NCBI RefSeq assembly: GCF_020150455.1
Contig: NZ_CP083740.1
Location: forward strand, 1,612,001 to 1,676,000
Origin: Bremerella sp. TYQ1
GTDB taxonomy: Bacteria; Planctomycetota; Planctomycetia; Pirellulales; Pirellulaceae
Direction of reading: 5' to 3'
Length of the DNA: 64,000 bases
Position numbers and translations under genes: made by a program. Below are positions 17,906-26,979 of this stretch, in pieces (the first letter of the stretch is position 1; each line of letters opens with the position of its first letter). The notes under the pieces are model-generated. The model was given only the letters and a program-made list of their open reading frames with translations. It was not told where the DNA came from and made no database searches.

Positions 17906-18448
17906 ATGGGCCGAGTTGGTTTAGCTTTCAAGCTCTTTTTTCAAATTCTGTTTAATTCTGACGTCGCTCAGCGTGCCGAAACGCTTTCGCTGCCTGCCCC
18001 TAAAGCGGAAGAGAAAAAGCCGGATACGCCTCCGCCGAAGCCCAAACCCGCGAAGCCTGCCAAACCTGATGGTGTTGATGCACTTGTTTTGCTGGCGACA
18101 CTTCAGCGCGAAGCTCGCTTTCTCGACTTGTTCCAAGAGGACTTGTCGGAATACGAAGATGCTCAAATCGGAGCAGCCGTCCGCGACGTTCAGCGCGACA
18201 CAAAAGCGACCCTTAATCGCATGTTCAGCATCGCGCCGGTCCGCGAGGAAGAAGAGGGTGGTCGAATCGATCTTCCTGAATCGTTCGATGCGACCGAGAT
18301 CCGCTTAGTCGGAAATGTGCAAAGCGAGAAGCCTTCCGGCGGTACATTGGTTCATCGAGGCTGGAAAGCCACGAAATGCGACGTTCCGAAGTTCACCGGA
18401 ACCCTCGCCCAGGCTCAAGTCTTGAACCCCGCCGAAGTGGAGGTTTAA
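17906..18448 (+). CDS. DUF2760 protein, first gene of Hsp70-like operon
   Basis: 180 residues. An N-terminal hydrophobic/amphipathic helix (GLAFKLFFQILF) is followed by a Pro/Lys-rich linker (about 32-57, PPPKPKPAKPAKP) and a compact C-terminal domain (about 58-180) with VDALVLLATLQREARFLDLFQEDL, which I recognise as DUF2760. The stop at 18448 is 4 nt before the first Hsp70 start, so the three genes are co-transcribed and probably coupled. Role unknown; the position suggests a membrane-associated partner or adaptor of the two chaperone-like proteins. Confidence 0.8.
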   Translation: MGRVGLAFKLFFQILFNSDVAQRAETLSLPAPKAEEKKPDTPPPKPKPAKPAKPDGVDALVLLATLQREARFLDLFQEDLSEYEDAQIGAAVRDVQRDTKATLNRMFSIAPVREEEEGGRIDLPESFDATEIRLVGNVQSEKPSGGTLVHRGWKATKCDVPKFTGTLAQAQVLNPAEVEV

Positions 18449-18452
18449 CTCG

Positions 18453-20237
18453 ATGGCCAAGTTTGTTATCGGCGTCGACCTCGGCACCACCAACAACGTG
18501 ATCGCTTATTCCGATCTGGAAGCGGAATCTCCCGTTGTCGAATTGCTGGACATTCCCCAACTCGTCGCCGCAAGCACGATCGAGAATCGCAAGTCGCTGC
18601 CATCGTTCCTTTATCTGGCAACCGAAGCAGATCAGGAAGGCAGCAAACTCGACTTGCCGTGGGACAATCAGCAAACGTACGCGACCGGTGAATGGGCCAG
18701 GCGACAATCAGCCGATACGCCAGATCGCACCGTCGGTGGGGCCAAGAGCTGGCTATCCCATCATAAAGTTGATCGGCAAGGCAACATCCTTCCCTGGAAT
18801 GCTCCGGACGAAGTTGGCAAAGTCTCGCCGGTCGAAGCGTCCCAACGTTACCTCCAGCACTTAGTCGCTGCATGGAACGAAGCTCATCCAGAGCATCCGT
18901 TTCAAGACCAGGCTGTCGTTCTGACTGTCCCGGCTTCGTTCGATGCCAGTGCGCGTGAACTGACGCATGAAGCCGCCATTGGCGCAGGCTTTCCAGGCGA
19001 CTTCACGTTGCTCGAAGAACCGCAAGCGGCTGTCTATTCCTGGCTCGGTCACATGGGAGACAACTGGCGGAAAGCTTTAAAAGTCGGCGATAAATTGCTT
19101 GTATGCGACGTCGGCGGTGGCACGACCGACCTGACGCTGATCACCGTGGAAGAGGAGCAGGGCGAACTCGTTTTAAAACGCATGGCCGTTGGCAACCACC
19201 TTCTGGTCGGCGGCGACAACATGGACTTGGCTTTGGCATTCCATGTGGCTGAACTGTTCAAAGAGAAGAATGTCACCCTCGATCCATGGCAGTCGGTTTC
19301 GCTATGGCATTCGTGTCGTGCCGCCAAGGAAGCTTTGCTTCGAGACGAAGGCCCCGACACGCATCCCGTCAGTATCCTGGGACGCGGCAGCAAGCTGATC
19401 GCCAAAACCGTTTCGGTCGATGTCGAGCGAGAACCGATCAAGCAGATGCTGTTGGAGGGCTTCTTCCCCAGTTGCTCTGGTACTGATAAACCGGAACGAG
19501 GGTTCGTTTCCGGCTTTCAGGAACTGGGACTTCCGTTTGAATCGGATCCGGCAGTAACGCGTCACTTGGCCGAGTTTCTATCGCTGCATGCTGAAAAGGC
19601 AGGCAGTGCCATCCATCCGACCCACGTGCTATTCAACGGCGGTGTGTTCAAAAGCGAAGCGTTCCAGTCACGTCTGATGGAAACGCTCGGTTCATGGCAA
19701 ACCGATCAACCTCCTCAACGTCTGGAAGGTCCTCACGATCTTGATTATGCCGTGGCCCGAGGCGCTGCTTTCTATGGCTGGGCGAAAGAGAAGGGGGGCA
19801 TCCGTATCCGAGGTGGTACGGCTCAGGCCTATTACGTTGGTATCCAGACTTCCGGCTTGGCAATTCCCGGAGCTCCTCGACCGCTGCATTTGCTGAATGT
19901 TGTCCCGATTGGGATGGAGGAAGGAACCGAGACCGATGTCCCTAGTGCGGAAGTCGGCCTGGTTGTTGGCGAGACGACGAAGTTCCGTTTCTTTTCGTCT
20001 CCTATTCGCAAAGATGACCAGCCAGGCCAAATGATTCAGCGCTGGGACGAAGCGGAGATTTCTGAGACCGATAGCCTGGAAGCTTCCTTGCCGCGCGACG
20101 ACAAGATCAATGAGCCCTATGTCCCTGTGACGTTCCACTCCAAAGTTACGGAGCTCGGAATGCTCGAACTTTGGTGCGTCAGCACGAAAACATCTGGTCG
20201 CTGGAAACTGGAATTCAACGTCCGCGAAGAGGATTAA
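18453..20237 (+). CDS. Hsp70-family protein (short, DnaK/HscC-like)
   Basis: 594 residues, close to DnaK length. The nucleotide-binding domain is intact: phosphate 1 loop GVDLGTTNN (7-15), TVPASFD (158-164), LLEEPQAA (186-193) and phosphate 2 loop VCDVGGGTTDL (217-227). A substrate-binding-like C-terminal part follows, ending in a beta-rich segment (about 560-594, VTELGMLELWCVS) instead of the EEVD-type tail of eukaryotic or the lid of canonical DnaK. It is more similar to its downstream neighbour than to DnaK. Expected to be an ATP-driven cytoplasmic chaperone or an Hsp70-like switch; no J-domain or GrpE gene is nearby. Confidence 0.87.
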   Translation: MAKFVIGVDLGTTNNVIAYSDLEAESPVVELLDIPQLVAASTIENRKSLPSFLYLATEADQEGSKLDLPWDNQQTYATGEWARRQSADTPDRTVGGAKSWLSHHKVDRQGNILPWNAPDEVGKVSPVEASQRYLQHLVAAWNEAHPEHPFQDQAVVLTVPASFDASARELTHEAAIGAGFPGDFTLLEEPQAAVYSWLGHMGDNWRKALKVGDKLLVCDVGGGTTDLTLITVEEEQGELVLKRMAVGNHLLVGGDNMDLALAFHVAELFKEKNVTLDPWQSVSLWHSCRAAKEALLRDEGPDTHPVSILGRGSKLIAKTVSVDVEREPIKQMLLEGFFPSCSGTDKPERGFVSGFQELGLPFESDPAVTRHLAEFLSLHAEKAGSAIHPTHVLFNGGVFKSEAFQSRLMETLGSWQTDQPPQRLEGPHDLDYAVARGAAFYGWAKEKGGIRIRGGTAQAYYVGIQTSGLAIPGAPRPLHLLNVVPIGMEEGTETDVPSAEVGLVVGETTKFRFFSSPIRKDDQPGQMIQRWDEAEISETDSLEASLPRDDKINEPYVPVTFHSKVTELGMLELWCVSTKTSGRWKLEFNVREED

Positions 20238-20250
20238 GTTCGCGTCTCCC

Positions 20251-23094
20251 ATGTCTATCGTCAAAGCAACCGCCGCCCCAGACCGCCCTGGCGAAGAAGA
20301 TGACCTACCCAGCCGCTACCTCGTTGGCATCGATCTCGGCACGACCAACTCGGCCGTAACCTACATCGATACCCACACCGACAAGGCCACAATCGAAACG
20401 CTGCTTGTCCCTCAAGTGGTTGCCCCTGGGCAAGTGGAGAAGCGTCCCACGCTTCCTTCGTTTCATTATCAAGCGGCAAATGGCGAGTTTCCCTCCGAGG
20501 CACTAAAGCTGCCTTGGAGTGGTTCGGATCAATCGAACATCGTCGGAACGTTCGCCCGCGACCATGGCACCAGCGTCCCCGGCCGAATGGTCAATTCCGC
20601 CAAAAGCTGGCTTTCCCACTCCGGTGTCGATCGCACCGCAGCACTCCTTCCCTGGCATGGCAGTTCCGACGTCGAGAAGCTTTCTCCCGTCGAAGTCAGC
20701 AGCCGCTATTTGCACCATGTCCGCGCGGCTTGGAACCATCAGTTCAAGTCGGAGAAGCTCGAAGATCAAGACATTGTGCTGACACTGCCGGCTTCGTTCG
20801 ACGAAATCGCTCGCGAACTGACCGTCGAGGCGGCGAAGAAGGCCGGGCTCAACCGTGTGGTTCTTATCGAAGAACCGCAAGCCGCATTCTACGACTGGCT
20901 TGCCAAGCATGCCGATAACTGGCAGGACCTTGTCTCCCCTGGGCAGACCATATTGGTTTGCGATATCGGTGGCGGAACAAGCGACTTCACGTTAATCCGG
21001 GCCAGGGCAGGGGACGAAGAACTCGTCCAGTTTCATCGCGTAGCGGTGGGAGAACATCTGATTCTCGGAGGTGACAATCTTGATCTCGCGTTGGCGCACT
21101 ACTTGGAAGGAAAGCTATCCCCCAAGGAACGTCTTCCCGCCGATCGCTGGTCGATCCTTGTCCGCCGTTGCCGACAAATCAAAGAAACATTTCTTGGCGA
21201 AGAGGCTCCCCAGTCGCAGACGATCAGTTTGCCGGCCGTAGGATCGAAACTAATCGGCGGTGCTCTGCAGTGCGAAGTGACGCAGTCAGAAGTTCATCAG
21301 GTTCTTGCCGAAGGTTTCCTGCCGAACTGCCAACTTGCCGATAGCCCTGACACGCGAAGCTCTGGCTTTCAAGAGTTTGGATTGCCCTACGCACCAGACG
21401 CGGCGATCACACGCTGGCTGGCACATTTCCTGCGTACCCACCTCGACGTGATCGAAGAAACCGACCGTCACCCGAGCGGAGCCGTTCGCCCCGACTTGAT
21501 CCTTCTCAACGGTGGTTTTTTTGAGTCACCGGTATTGAAACAACGTCTGCTCGATATCTTTACCGAGTGGTTTTCGCCCAACGGCGATTGGCAGCCGATC
21601 TTGCTAGAAAACGAGCATTTGGATCTGGCGGTCGCACGCGGTGCGAGTTACTACGGTCAAGTCCGCCGCGGCACCGGAGTCAAAATCACTGCCAACTTGG
21701 CGCGGACCTATTACATTGGGATCGGTTCCGGCGACTCGACCGAAGCGATGTGTTTGCTTCCTGCTACGACCGAGCCAGGGCAAGAGATCGATCTCGACCT
21801 GACGTTTCAGCTACGAGTCTCCGAGCCGGTCGAGTTTCCGTTGTTTGTTTCCAGCACGCGACTGATCGACGAGCCTGGCCAATTAGTCACGATCGATCCA
21901 CAACAGATCAAAGCACTTCCGCCAATTCGAACCGTCTTGCGTGCACGGCGACGCGCCGATGCAGAGACCATACCCGTTCATCTACATGCCAAACTAACAG
22001 AGATCGGCACGATCGAACTTTGGTGTGCCGAAGTCGATTCCGAGCGAACCTGGCGATTGCAGTTTGATATTCGTAGCGCGACACAAACCGACGTGGCCGC
22101 GCATCAATCGGCACGTGAATCAGAAGGGATGTTGGACGAATCGCTTTGGCAGGAGGCGGCCAAGGTCTTGAACGAAACGTTCGCCCAAGATGCGTCCCGT
22201 AAACCGCAACCATTGATCAAGGATCTGGACGCGGCTTTGGAAATGCGGCGCGACAGCTGGCCAACATCTTTATTGCGACGAATGTGGGAACATTCGATGG
22301 ACCTCGAGTCGGGTCGCAGCAAGAGTGCGACCCACGAGTCCCGCTGGCTCAACTTGACAGGTTACTGTTTGCGGCCGGGATATGGCTTGGCACTGGACGA
22401 CTGGCGTGTTTCCGAAACGTGGAAACTGTTGCAAGGTAAAGTCCTTCATAACGACGACAACTGCCGCAATCAATCGATGATCCTCTGGCGACGTATCGCA
22501 GGTGGACTCAATCGAGGACAACAATTGGCCATCGCCGAACCTCTGCTTGTCGCCACGCGTGCGATGCACAAACGCATGACCAGCGGAGGCGGCGGAAGTG
22601 CTGCTGCAACGCTGACTCCTCAGCAGGCAATCGAAGCATGGCGGCTTCTTGGCAGCCTGGAACTTCTCGGTGCCCAGGAGAAAACTGAAATCGGTCGCAT
22701 GTTGGTCGACCTTCTCGGCAAAAAGAAGCTCGAGCCAGCTCGTGGCGCGATGGCTTGGACGCTCGGAAGACTAGGAACACGCGTCCCTGTCTACGGACCA
22801 TTGAACACGCTGATTCCCAAAGAAATTGCGACCCAGTGGCTTGATGCGTTGTACTCCCAGAAAACAACCGATCGCGCCGACATGCTTGCAGTGATGCAGT
22901 TGGCCCGCCGCACGGATGACCGCTACCGAGACCTTCCAGAAGCGCCCCGAGAAAAAGCGGCAAGTTGGCTAGAGGTCAACAACGCATCCAAGCATTGGAT
23001 CCGCATTGTCCGCGAAGGAGGTCAGCTCGATGACGAAGAACAGTCCCAGATCTTCGGCGAAAGCCTGCCAACCGGACTGACGCTCGTGCGTTAG
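20251..23094 (+). CDS. Hsp70-family protein with long C-terminal extension (DUF3731-like)
   Basis: 947 residues. After a 22-residue leader the Hsp70 ATPase domain begins with GIDLGTTNS (27-35); the second phosphate loop is CDIGGGTSDF and a LIEEPQAAFYDWL motif parallels the first Hsp70 in this operon. Residues up to about 610 align in layout with the whole upstream protein, including the closing LTEIGTIELWCAEV. The remaining ~330 residues are a helical extension (SLWQEAAKVLNETFAQ..., RRDSWPTSLLRRMWEH..., LARRTDDRYRDLP), consistent with DUF3731 as found on such Hsp70s. ATG 20251 is 14 nt after the previous stop. The pair probably arose by duplication and functions together. Confidence 0.85.
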   Translation: MSIVKATAAPDRPGEEDDLPSRYLVGIDLGTTNSAVTYIDTHTDKATIETLLVPQVVAPGQVEKRPTLPSFHYQAANGEFPSEALKLPWSGSDQSNIVGTFARDHGTSVPGRMVNSAKSWLSHSGVDRTAALLPWHGSSDVEKLSPVEVSSRYLHHVRAAWNHQFKSEKLEDQDIVLTLPASFDEIARELTVEAAKKAGLNRVVLIEEPQAAFYDWLAKHADNWQDLVSPGQTILVCDIGGGTSDFTLIRARAGDEELVQFHRVAVGEHLILGGDNLDLALAHYLEGKLSPKERLPADRWSILVRRCRQIKETFLGEEAPQSQTISLPAVGSKLIGGALQCEVTQSEVHQVLAEGFLPNCQLADSPDTRSSGFQEFGLPYAPDAAITRWLAHFLRTHLDVIEETDRHPSGAVRPDLILLNGGFFESPVLKQRLLDIFTEWFSPNGDWQPILLENEHLDLAVARGASYYGQVRRGTGVKITANLARTYYIGIGSGDSTEAMCLLPATTEPGQEIDLDLTFQLRVSEPVEFPLFVSSTRLIDEPGQLVTIDPQQIKALPPIRTVLRARRRADAETIPVHLHAKLTEIGTIELWCAEVDSERTWRLQFDIRSATQTDVAAHQSARESEGMLDESLWQEAAKVLNETFAQDASRKPQPLIKDLDAALEMRRDSWPTSLLRRMWEHSMDLESGRSKSATHESRWLNLTGYCLRPGYGLALDDWRVSETWKLLQGKVLHNDDNCRNQSMILWRRIAGGLNRGQQLAIAEPLLVATRAMHKRMTSGGGGSAAATLTPQQAIEAWRLLGSLELLGAQEKTEIGRMLVDLLGKKKLEPARGAMAWTLGRLGTRVPVYGPLNTLIPKEIATQWLDALYSQKTTDRADMLAVMQLARRTDDRYRDLPEAPREKAASWLEVNNASKHWIRIVREGGQLDDEEQSQIFGESLPTGLTLVR

Positions 23095-23100
23095 TGCACG

Positions 23101-23682
23101 TTACGTCTCCGACCGGTCAATCCAACGTGGGTTTTCGTGTGGATGGGTCTCGGTTAGCAGATTGAGGATTTCCCCTGCGTCGTTGGATGTCAGCAAGAGA
23201 TCTCGATTGTCGGTCGACATAAACTGCTGCTGGGCTGCCTGGTCGAGCATATGTAACAGCGGATTGAAGAAGTTCTCGACGTTCAGCAGACCACATGGCT
23301 TCGAGTGAAAACCAAGCTGTGCCCAGGTAATCACCTCGAACAACTCTTCCAGTGTTCCATAGCCCCCGGGCAACGCCAGAAATCCATCGGACGACTCCGC
23401 CATCTTGGCTTTGCGTTGATGCATCGAGTCGACGATGATCAAGTCGGTCACGCCGTGATGGGCGAGTTCTCGGTCGACCAAGGCCCCTGGGATCACGCCG
23501 ATTACTTCGCCACCAGCATCAAGAACGGCGTCGGCCAATGCTCCCATCATGCCAACTTTTCCGCCACCATATACCAGCTGAAGCTTTCGCTCGGCCATCA
23601 ATTGTCCGAGTTTGGTGGCGGCTTCAACATAAACGGGCCGGCTACCAGAAGCCGACCCGCAAAATACGCACAAACTTTTCAT
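23101..23682 (-). CDS. LOG-family protein (TIGR00730, Rossmann nucleotide-binding)
   Basis: 193 residues with the LOG fold: CVFCGSASGS at 5-14, YGGGKVGMMG at 38-47, the catalytic HQRKAKM (R90-K91) and PGGYGTLEE (105-113). Characterised members are phosphoribohydrolases that release free cytokinin bases or cleave nucleoside monophosphates; in bacteria outside plants the physiological substrate is often unclear. ATG 23682 (M of MKSLCV) gives the standard start; an upstream ATG would add 10 residues. Convergent with the Hsp70 operon, 6 nt apart. Confidence 0.9.
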   Translation of the reverse strand: MKSLCVFCGSASGSRPVYVEAATKLGQLMAERKLQLVYGGGKVGMMGALADAVLDAGGEVIGVIPGALVDRELAHHGVTDLIIVDSMHQRKAKMAESSDGFLALPGGYGTLEELFEVITWAQLGFHSKPCGLLNVENFFNPLLHMLDQAAQQQFMSTDNRDLLLTSNDAGEILNLLTETHPHENPRWIDRSET

Positions 23683-23717
23683 GAGTAATGCCACTTGAAT
23701 GGCATGCTTCACGCGAG

Positions 23718-24752
23718 TTATTTCGCAGACAACGCGAAGTCTCCTCGCATATCACGCCAGACGCAATGAATATGATTGGCAGGGTTGCCGGAAACGTCCG
23801 GCTGAGCATTCACGAATTCAATTAGAAACGTTTTGCCCTGCACGCGATAGTAATGGGGCACCCCATCTTTAAATCCACCAGCCCAAGCGAAATGAATTCC
23901 ATCCCAGCCGGCAGCTTCCAAGTCGGCAAAACGTTTCGCGGCAACGTCCTTAGGCATCGTCGATACATAGGTATCGATCAGTTTCTTTAGCGTGGCCTGT
24001 TGTTCTGCTTTCAATTCGGTCCAAGCAATTCCTTCTGGAGCGGTTTGGGGAGGGTGAGGATCGCCGGCGTTTCGGATTTCGGCAGGACACTTCTCAGCAA
24101 TCACGGCCGTTTCACGCTGCTGCTTGGAGAGTCCATTGACCAAAGCAAACGCAATTTCTTCTTCGGCCTTCAAAATCTCCATTCCCTTGGGATAGCCATC
24201 CAGAACAGCCTCTTTCACCTCGGCCGGATTGGTCGCAAAGAACTGCGGTGTCGACGACACCACTTGATCCCCTTCGACAACGAAGTTCAGTGAAAGATGG
24301 TGCCCCTCGAAGCTCAAGCCCCAGCGACTGTCTGCGTTAGGTTCGCCGAAGATCGTCACGTAGTATCGTTCCGTGTCGCGGATGGGCCCTGACTTCTGGA
24401 TGTGCTTCAGCAATGCTTCCAACGAAATGATCTTGGTTGTCTTGTCGTAGCCAACTTCGCTTAATGCGACTTGCAGCAATGCATGTGTCTTTTTTCGTTG
24501 ATCTTCCGTCATGTCCTTCATCTGCAGCCCCTTACGCTGGTCTTTCGGAATGAAATGCCAGCCAAGTCGCTGTGGACTGTCGTAGGGGTAAAGCATCGCT
24601 TTCTTTTGCTCGGCATCCAGCGAGCTTACCAACGCGTCAGCCGCAGAGGTCATCTTCTCGCCAGTTCCTGCGAGGCGATAAAACGTGTAGGCAGTCGTCA
24701 CGGACAACAACGCAACGAAGACAGAAGTAATCGCGAGAAAGCTTTTTCGCAC
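23718..24752 (-). CDS. DUF3500 protein, secreted
   Basis: 344 residues from GTG 24752, which has AGGA upstream and opens directly into a signal/anchor segment (VRKSFLAITSVFVALLSVTTAYTF); a longer ATG-initiated frame to 24908 runs through unlikely sequence overlapping the divergent esterase start. The body matches DUF3500 as I know it: LGWHFIPKD, GLQMKDMTEDQRKKTHALL, a WGLSFEGHHLSLNF core and an HFAWAGGF...HYYRVQGKTFLIEF...NHIHCVWRD C-terminus rich in His, Trp and Tyr. Function is unknown; several His/Asp positions look like metal ligands. Located 35 nt upstream of LOG in the same direction. Confidence 0.8.
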   Translation of the reverse strand: MRKSFLAITSVFVALLSVTTAYTFYRLAGTGEKMTSAADALVSSLDAEQKKAMLYPYDSPQRLGWHFIPKDQRKGLQMKDMTEDQRKKTHALLQVALSEVGYDKTTKIISLEALLKHIQKSGPIRDTERYYVTIFGEPNADSRWGLSFEGHHLSLNFVVEGDQVVSSTPQFFATNPAEVKEAVLDGYPKGMEILKAEEEIAFALVNGLSKQQRETAVIAEKCPAEIRNAGDPHPPQTAPEGIAWTELKAEQQATLKKLIDTYVSTMPKDVAAKRFADLEAAGWDGIHFAWAGGFKDGVPHYYRVQGKTFLIEFVNAQPDVSGNPANHIHCVWRDMRGDFALSAK

Positions 24753-24926
24753 GGCAAGTCCTTTGGCGGGGAAGGGCAAACGGGTAGGATGAAAGAAAGG
24801 GCATTCAGCGAAATTTTGGTTTCGCCAAAAATATAAATTACCATGAGCCCTGGCGGAATGCATCCCGCCGCACACCATTCTGGCCATTTTCGCCCCCACC
24901 TGCTTCAAGCATCTTTGGAGAACATC

Positions 24927-25817
24927 ATGTTGAAATCGCTCTTGCTGGGCTGCTTAGTTCTACTGCTTTCTGTTTCGACAGGCCTCGCCGCAGAAGGCAA
25001 AAAAGCCCCGCTTTGGGAAAACGGTGCCCCAGGTGCCAAAGGAACCGAAGAGAAAGATATCCCTACACTGACGACCTACCTGCCAGCCTCCGAGATCAAC
25101 ACTGGATGCGCCGTGGTGGTATGTCCCGGCGGTGGCTACGGACATCTAGCGACTGGACACGAAGGAGTCGACATCGCAAATTTCTGGAACGATCTCGGCA
25201 TCGCAGCTTTCGTTTTAGAGTATCGCCATTCAGGCCGTGGCTATAAGCATCCGATTCCGCTGCAAGATGCCCAACGAGCTATTCGGACTGTCCGGGCTCG
25301 AGCCGAAGAGTATGACGTCGATCCGAACCGCATCGGAGTGATGGGCTTTTCCGCCGGGGGTCATCTCGCTTCGTCGGCTGGCACGCATTTCGATGGTGGC
25401 AATCCTGACGCAAAGGATCCAATCGATCGGGTGAGCTGTCGTCCTGACTTCCTGATTCTGTGTTATCCCGTGATCGCGTTTGATCAGCCGTTTACCCACC
25501 GCGGATCGCAAAACAACTTGCTTGGCAAAGACGCCGACAAAGAACTCGTGCAATCGATGTCGAGTGAACTTCAAGTCACTCCAGAAACGCCCCCAACGTT
25601 TATCTTCCACACGACGGAAGATACCGGAGTTCCTCCTCAAAATGCGGTTGTCTTCTACATGGCATTGATCCAAAACAAAGTTCCAGCCGAAATGCACGTA
25701 TTTGAAAAGGGTCGTCACGGCGTTGGCCTGGCCAAGTCGATCCCAGGGACAGCTCAATGGTCGTCGCTTTGCCACAAGTGGCTGCAAAATCGCGGCATGG
25801 TATCTGCTGAGAAGTAG
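24927..25817 (+). CDS. Secreted alpha/beta hydrolase (acetyl-esterase/BD-FAE-like)
   Basis: 296 residues starting at ATG 24927, with GGAG 8 nt upstream and a signal peptide MLKSLLLGCLVLLLSVSTGLA. An alpha/beta-hydrolase core follows: PGGGYGHLA (68-76) replaces the HGGG oxyanion loop, the nucleophile is Ser142 in GFSAGGH, and the catalytic His is in KGRHGVGL near residue 270. Relatives deacetylate or de-feruloylate plant polysaccharides such as xylan; this substrate is an inference from family. Upstream ATG 24843 would add a stretch that overlaps nothing conserved. Confidence 0.87.
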   Translation: MLKSLLLGCLVLLLSVSTGLAAEGKKAPLWENGAPGAKGTEEKDIPTLTTYLPASEINTGCAVVVCPGGGYGHLATGHEGVDIANFWNDLGIAAFVLEYRHSGRGYKHPIPLQDAQRAIRTVRARAEEYDVDPNRIGVMGFSAGGHLASSAGTHFDGGNPDAKDPIDRVSCRPDFLILCYPVIAFDQPFTHRGSQNNLLGKDADKELVQSMSSELQVTPETPPTFIFHTTEDTGVPPQNAVVFYMALIQNKVPAEMHVFEKGRHGVGLAKSIPGTAQWSSLCHKWLQNRGMVSAEK

Positions 25818-26118
25818 GTCCCCAACGTTGCCAACCGCACGTTGCCGCGGTTGTATCAAGAGGAAAACGTCATCTGCCGCTGCGGACTCTACATCCGCTC
25901 AGCGGCGGTTGATTTCTACCATTTTCCCACCTGTTCTCATGGGCTTTGCTTCCTCCCCCCGATGTCGGGCCAGATAACCGCTACAGCCGACATAAGCAAA
26001 TCGCTTCCCCCCGATTTGTGCATCCACTGTGCGCAAAACCAAAGCATTGATTGCGATAAACCGTAAGTTTCAGCAGGCCCCAACAAACTCCGTGTAAACC
26101 CGTAGCGGCATCTATTCC
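25818..26118. other. Intergenic region with GC-rich hairpins
   Basis: 301 bp. Contains an ACGTTGCCAACCGC / GCGGTTG fold just after the esterase stop (about 25824-25853), a CCGCTG...CAGCGG hairpin at about 25877-25908, and two similar GCTTCC(T)CCCCCCGAT stretches. No gene seen. Confidence 0.4.
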
Positions 26119-26979
26119 ATGATCTTGAACCAATCGTTCCTACGTCAGGGTATCGATTCACTGGTCACGTTCAATCCGATTTGTATCCATGCCAATACGC
26201 CGCTTTACGAGTTACTCGAGCGACTCTATTGCACCGGGTTTCATCATTGGCCAGTCGTGGACGATCACCGAAATGTTGTAGGTATCGTCTCCGATATCGA
26301 TATCGTTCGCGGAGCCATAAAGTATCGCGATACGCGACGTTCGCTGCCGACAGTGCGCGATGAATATTGCCTGCCAACGTCTCAGGTCATGCAAACCACC
26401 GTCAAGACATTGGCTTCAGGCGGTAGTTCGCTCGAAGGTCTCGATATCATGCTTGCCAACGAATTCCACTCGTTGCCGGTCACTCAGTCCGGGGCATTGT
26501 GGGGAATGGTTACGACCACCGACTACATTCGCGAATTCGCCTACAGCACGCATGCCGCACGTAGCGCATCGATTGAATCGCTGACCGATGCGTCACCGCA
26601 CTTCGTCGATATCTGTGCGTCGATTGAAGATGTTCAGCAAACGATGGAGGCAAACAATCTTTGCTATGTGATCGCTTCGCAGGAAGACTGCCCGTTGGGT
26701 GTGATCACGGCCAAAGATCTTCGTCAATTTCGCTGCCGCCTGATGGCTCGCTCGTTGTTTGAAGGCAAGCCTGCCGAAACCGCCAAAGCTATTGATTTGA
26801 TCAAAACCACCAGCCGGCTTTCGCCAGACGCTACGCTTGGTGAAACAGCCTCGATGATGTTCGAGCAACAGATCAGCGCGGTGATGGTTCTTCCCAAAGG
26901 TGACAGCTTTTGTGGCGTGATCACTCAAGAACAAGTTCTGAAGCACCTGCATCAGCTTGAGTCGAGTGTTGCAGTCTAA
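26119..26979 (+). CDS. Protein with four CBS motifs
   Basis: 286 residues made almost entirely of two Bateman modules. CBS-like signatures: FHHWPVVDDHRNVVGIVSDIDIV (about 41-63), FHSLPVTQSGALWGMVTTTDYI (about 116-137), LCYVIASQEDCPLGVITAKDL (about 180-200) and ISAVMVLPKGDSFCGVITQE (about 253-272). Such proteins bind adenine nucleotides and act as energy or ligand sensors, but no effector domain or obvious partner is present. Its stop overlaps the convergent neighbour by 4 bp. Confidence 0.85.
   Translation: MILNQSFLRQGIDSLVTFNPICIHANTPLYELLERLYCTGFHHWPVVDDHRNVVGIVSDIDIVRGAIKYRDTRRSLPTVRDEYCLPTSQVMQTTVKTLASGGSSLEGLDIMLANEFHSLPVTQSGALWGMVTTTDYIREFAYSTHAARSASIESLTDASPHFVDICASIEDVQQTMEANNLCYVIASQEDCPLGVITAKDLRQFRCRLMARSLFEGKPAETAKAIDLIKTTSRLSPDATLGETASMMFEQQISAVMVLPKGDSFCGVITQEQVLKHLHQLESSVAV

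Noticed and set aside
17906..23094. Canonical DnaK operon
   Set aside because: No grpE or dnaJ nearby, the proteins lack DnaK-type C-termini, and the second has a long extra domain.
24843..24926. Upstream ATG start for the secreted esterase
   Set aside because: It would put 28 non-signal residues before a clear signal peptide; ATG 24927 has its own ribosome site.
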